The position numbers were made by a program, and so were the translations under genes. This document shows positions 61,692 through 64,000 of a stretch of DNA of 64,000 nt, piece by piece. The stretch spans positions 19,886 to 83,885 of the forward strand of contig CAZGGG010000005.1 in the NCBI GenBank assembly GCA_964525165.1, in the 5' to 3' direction. Source of the stretch: JAWLFI01 sp964525165 (GTDB lineage: Bacteria; Bacteroidota; Bacteroidia; Chitinophagales; Saprospiraceae). The stretch's first letter is position 1. Each line of letters starts with the position of its first letter. A model generated the notes under the pieces. It was not told the origin of the DNA. It made no database searches and saw nothing but the letters and a program-made list of their open reading frames with translations.

Positions 61692-63029
61692 ATGATTACT
61701 TCTATTTCCCCTATTGATGGGCGTTACCAATCGAAAGTAAAAAACTTAGAAGAATACTTTTCAGAGTATGCTTTGATTAAGTACCGAGTATTGATTGAAG
61801 TCAGGTACTTTATTGCTTTGCTAGATGCTAACTTACCGGAATTAAATTCTTTTCCGGATGACAAGGTAGACCAGCTTTTGCAGATTGCCGATCAGTTTAG
61901 CGTTGAAGATGCAGAGAGAATCAAAGAAATCGAGCGTACCACCAATCATGATGTTAAGGCGGTAGAGTATTTTATTAAAGAGGTATTTGACCAGCTAGGG
62001 CTTGAAAAGTACAAAGAGTTTATTCACTTTGGGCTGACCAGTCAGGATATCAATAATACAGCGATTCCCTTATCCTTAAAGCAAGCGACTCAACATATAT
62101 ATCTCCCACGATTGGAAGAACTCATAGAGAGGATCACTTTTTTTGCGGAAGCATGGGCGGATCAATCGATGTTGGCAAGAACGCATGGGCAGCCGGCTTC
62201 TCCTACTTCTGTAGGTAAAGAATTACGAGTTTTTGCCGAAAGGCTAAGCAACCAAATGACTCAGCTTAAGTCAGTCCCTCATGAAGCTAAATTCGGAGGG
62301 GCCACAGGTAATTTCAATGCTCACTACGTGGCTTATCCTCAAAGGGATTGGACTTCCTTTGCCAACAATTTTGTCTCCCATCAACTAGGACTGAAACGGC
62401 AACAAACAACGACTCAGATTGAACACTACGATTCCATGGCATCTCTGTTTCACGGGATGGCGCGTATCAATACCATATTGATTGATTTTGCCAGGGATAT
62501 ATGGACCTACATTTCCATGGACTATTTCAAGCAAAAAGTTATTGCCAATGAAGTGGGGAGTTCTGCAATGCCCCACAAGGTGAACCCTATAGATTTTGAA
62601 AATGCAGAAGGAAATCTGGGGCTTGCCAATGCGCTTTTCAATCACCTTTCGGCAAAATTACCCATCTCTCGATTACAAAGAGATCTGACAGACTCAACGG
62701 TAACCAGAAATATTGGAGTTCCGGTTGCGCACACGATGATCGCCTTTGCGTCGCTGATGAAAGGATTGTCCAAAATTGAGTTGAATGCTATGAAAATAGA
62801 CTCTGATTTGGAAGACAATTGGATGGTTTTAGCGGAAGCGATTCAAACGGTTTTAAGAAAAGAAGGATATCCAAATCCTTATGAAACACTCAAAGCACTC
62901 ACCAGGGGTCAGCAAAAAATTGGGAAAGAGGAAATTCACCTTTTTATTGATGAACTTGAAGTGTCTGAAGAATTGAAATCATATCTAAAAACCTTCACTC
63001 CTTCCAATTATACCGGGAAAGTCTCCTAA
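61692..63029 (+). CDS. purB: Adenylosuccinate lyase
   Basis: Catalyses two fumarate-releasing steps of purine synthesis: SAICAR to AICAR and adenylosuccinate to AMP. The 445-residue enzyme has the fumarase/aspartase superfamily signature SSAMPHKVNPIDFENAEGN (about residues 290-308). It also has TNHDVKAVEYF (about 86-96) and LARTHGQPASPTSVGKEL (about 166-183), with the catalytic His in the latter. It is of the E. coli-like long subfamily. It precedes the glycosyltransferase by 1 nt. Confidence 0.96.
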   Translation: MITSISPIDGRYQSKVKNLEEYFSEYALIKYRVLIEVRYFIALLDANLPELNSFPDDKVDQLLQIADQFSVEDAERIKEIERTTNHDVKAVEYFIKEVFDQLGLEKYKEFIHFGLTSQDINNTAIPLSLKQATQHIYLPRLEELIERITFFAEAWADQSMLARTHGQPASPTSVGKELRVFAERLSNQMTQLKSVPHEAKFGGATGNFNAHYVAYPQRDWTSFANNFVSHQLGLKRQQTTTQIEHYDSMASLFHGMARINTILIDFARDIWTYISMDYFKQKVIANEVGSSAMPHKVNPIDFENAEGNLGLANALFNHLSAKLPISRLQRDLTDSTVTRNIGVPVAHTMIAFASLMKGLSKIELNAMKIDSDLEDNWMVLAEAIQTVLRKEGYPNPYETLKALTRGQQKIGKEEIHLFIDELEVSEELKSYLKTFTPSNYTGKVS

Positions 63030-63030
63030 G

Positions 63031-63741
63031 ATGAAGTTGTCTATTGTCATCCCCGCTTACAATGAAGAACGGACGCTTCCTCAACTACTGGATGTTCTGT
63101 TCCATTGTAAATGGAAATATGTCGAAGACAAAGAAGTGATCATCATTGATGATGCATCCACCGATCATACTCATCAAGTCATTCAATCATTCATTGAAAA
63201 GTATCCTGATACGATTCGCTACTTCAGACAAGACTTTAATAAAGGGAAAGGAGCTGCTATCCACAAAGGTATCAAGCAAGCAAAGGGAGATGTCATCATT
63301 ATTCAGGACGCTGATCTTGAGTACGACCCGGAAGAATATGATTTATTGTTAAAACCTATCGCGAAAGGTGTCGCAGATGTGGTGTATGGTTCCAGATTTA
63401 TGGGATCCAATCCTCATAGGATTCTTTTTTTCTGGCACACTTTGGGCAATAAGTTTTTAACATTTTTATCCAATATGTTTACCAATCTGAATCTAACAGA
63501 TATGGAAACTTGCTATAAAGTTTTTAAAAGCTCACTTCTCCAACAATTGGATTTGGAAGAACAGCGATTTGGATTTGAGCCGGAGGTAACAGCGAAAATC
63601 AGCCGCATCCCCCAGATTCGGATTTATGAAGTAGGAATTTCTTATTACGGGAGGACCTATGAAGAAGGAAAAAAAATTAACTGGAAGGATGGTTTCAGAG
63701 CCATCTACTGCATACTCAAGTATAATCTGTGGAAAAAATAG
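63031..63741 (+). CDS. Family 2 glycosyltransferase, polyprenyl-phosphate mannosyl/glucosyl type
   Basis: The 236-residue GT-A enzyme has SIVIPAYNEERTLPQLL (about residues 4-20), IIIDDASTDHT (about 37-47), RQDFNKGKGAAIHKGIKQAKGD, and the DxD-like QDADLEYDPEEYD (about 92-104). The latter is followed by the GSRF segment (about 121-124). The profile is of DPM1-like dolichyl/undecaprenyl-phosphate sugar transferases. It has no strong C-terminal membrane domain. It follows purB by 1 nt, and its end overlaps the start of the next gene by 13 nt. Confidence 0.9.
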   Translation: MKLSIVIPAYNEERTLPQLLDVLFHCKWKYVEDKEVIIIDDASTDHTHQVIQSFIEKYPDTIRYFRQDFNKGKGAAIHKGIKQAKGDVIIIQDADLEYDPEEYDLLLKPIAKGVADVVYGSRFMGSNPHRILFFWHTLGNKFLTFLSNMFTNLNLTDMETCYKVFKSSLLQQLDLEEQRFGFEPEVTAKISRIPQIRIYEVGISYYGRTYEEGKKINWKDGFRAIYCILKYNLWKK

Positions 63742-64000
63742 TTCAATCCCACCGGGTAACGTATTTATTGTTATGGGTAATAATGGCCCTCTTCTTGAGT
63801 TGTCAAAACGCTTCAAATGAGGAAAAGACAGGGAATCATCTGATCAATGAAACGAGTCCTTATTTATTAGAGCATGCGTTCAACCCTGTGGATTGGCACC
63901 CTTGGGGACCCGAGACATTAGCCAGAGCAAAAAACGAACAGAAACCCTTATTGATTAGTATAGGCTATGCTGCTTGTCATTGGTGCCATGTGATGGAGCG
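63729..64000 (+). CDS. DUF255/thioredoxin-domain lipoprotein, truncated by window edge
   Basis: The first about 90 residues of a YyaL/spermatogenesis-associated-protein-20-like protein. From GTG at 63729 a lipoprotein signal peptide is read (hydrophobic run TYLLLWVIMALFLSC, lipobox Cys about residue 25). An ATG at 63783 lies inside this signal and would leave it too short. SPYLLEHAFNPVDWHPWG (about residues 41-58) and SIGYAACHWCHVMER, with the thioredoxin-like CHWC, identify the family. The sequence runs off the right edge. The function of the family is poorly defined; the N-terminal thioredoxin fold suggests a redox role. Confidence 0.88.
   Translation, partial: MEKIVQSHRVTYLLLWVIMALFLSCQNASNEEKTGNHLINETSPYLLEHAFNPVDWHPWGPETLARAKNEQKPLLISIGYAACHWCHVME

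Noticed and set aside
1..64000. CRISPR arrays, insertion sequences, integrons
   Set aside because: No regularly spaced direct repeats, transposase or integrase reading frames, or terminal inverted repeats with target duplications were found.

Overview
The window looks like a chromosomal scaffold of a free-living Bacteroidota, probably near the Saprospiria/Chitinophagia. That placement rests on gene content and signals, not on a marker phylogeny. The evidence is: almost no Shine-Dalgarno sequences; TTTG-N19/20-TAnnTTTG promoters; a TonB-dependent receptor; a LamG protein with a type-IX-secretion-like C-terminus; a long NusB; a BT_3928-type DoxX protein; futalosine-pathway MqnA; and a LytS-type kinase. 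No rRNA, tRNA, CRISPR array, phage or transposase was seen. Three runs of exactly ten N (39507, 41446, 52865) are scaffolding placeholders.

Layout, left half. A LytS-type kinase cut by the left edge (1-1017) is divergent from a kynurenine operon: tryptophan dioxygenase, an aminomuconate-semialdehyde-type dehydrogenase, kynureninase, kynurenine monooxygenase, then a FRG-domain gene (1278-7322). A minus-strand ECF sigma operon follows (10151-7323), then rarA and an acyl-CoA dehydrogenase closed by a clear terminator. Next come NUDIX, pyrE, an M42 peptidase and a UbiA-like membrane protein. The minus-strand group cdaA, M20 peptidase, FKBP and trmD occupies 19626-16009. A tight plus-strand cluster at 19782-25194 carries a secreted coiled-coil protein, MiaE, two ATP-grasp proteins, an aspartoacylase-like deacylase and a thioesterase. 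A minus-strand run at 30933-25191 holds a glycosyltransferase-TPR fusion, an acyl-CoA carboxyltransferase, a coiled-coil protein, mqnA and a Sua5-type protein.

Layout, right half. A LamG surface protein is divergent from a methyltransferase, glycosyltransferase and aminotransferase set. A long minus-strand run at 42092-34702 carries a DUF1599 protein, a small membrane ORF, a DoxX protein, nusB, guaA, a periplasmic-binding lipoprotein and a semialdehyde dehydrogenase. Then follow a DMT exporter, YigZ, coaE and rocD; a SatD/DUF3307 pair behind a repeat-rich control region; a giant TPR protein with an outer-membrane partner; acetoacetyl-CoA synthetase; biotin carboxylase; an S24 repressor; tpiA; a TonB receptor; ppk1; purB; a glycosyltransferase; and the start of a DUF255 lipoprotein.

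Much of the content is core metabolism: tryptophan and ornithine catabolism, acyl-CoA and ketone-body use, purine and pyrimidine synthesis, CoA, menaquinone and polyphosphate. The most system-like accessory locus is the two-ATP-grasp/deacylase cluster, whose product cannot be named from sequence. The best regulatory findings are two promoters overlapped by inverted or repeated motifs: the S24 repressor (56757-56793) and the SatD homologue (47011-47110). Convergent neighbours are packed so tightly that several share or nearly share stop codons.
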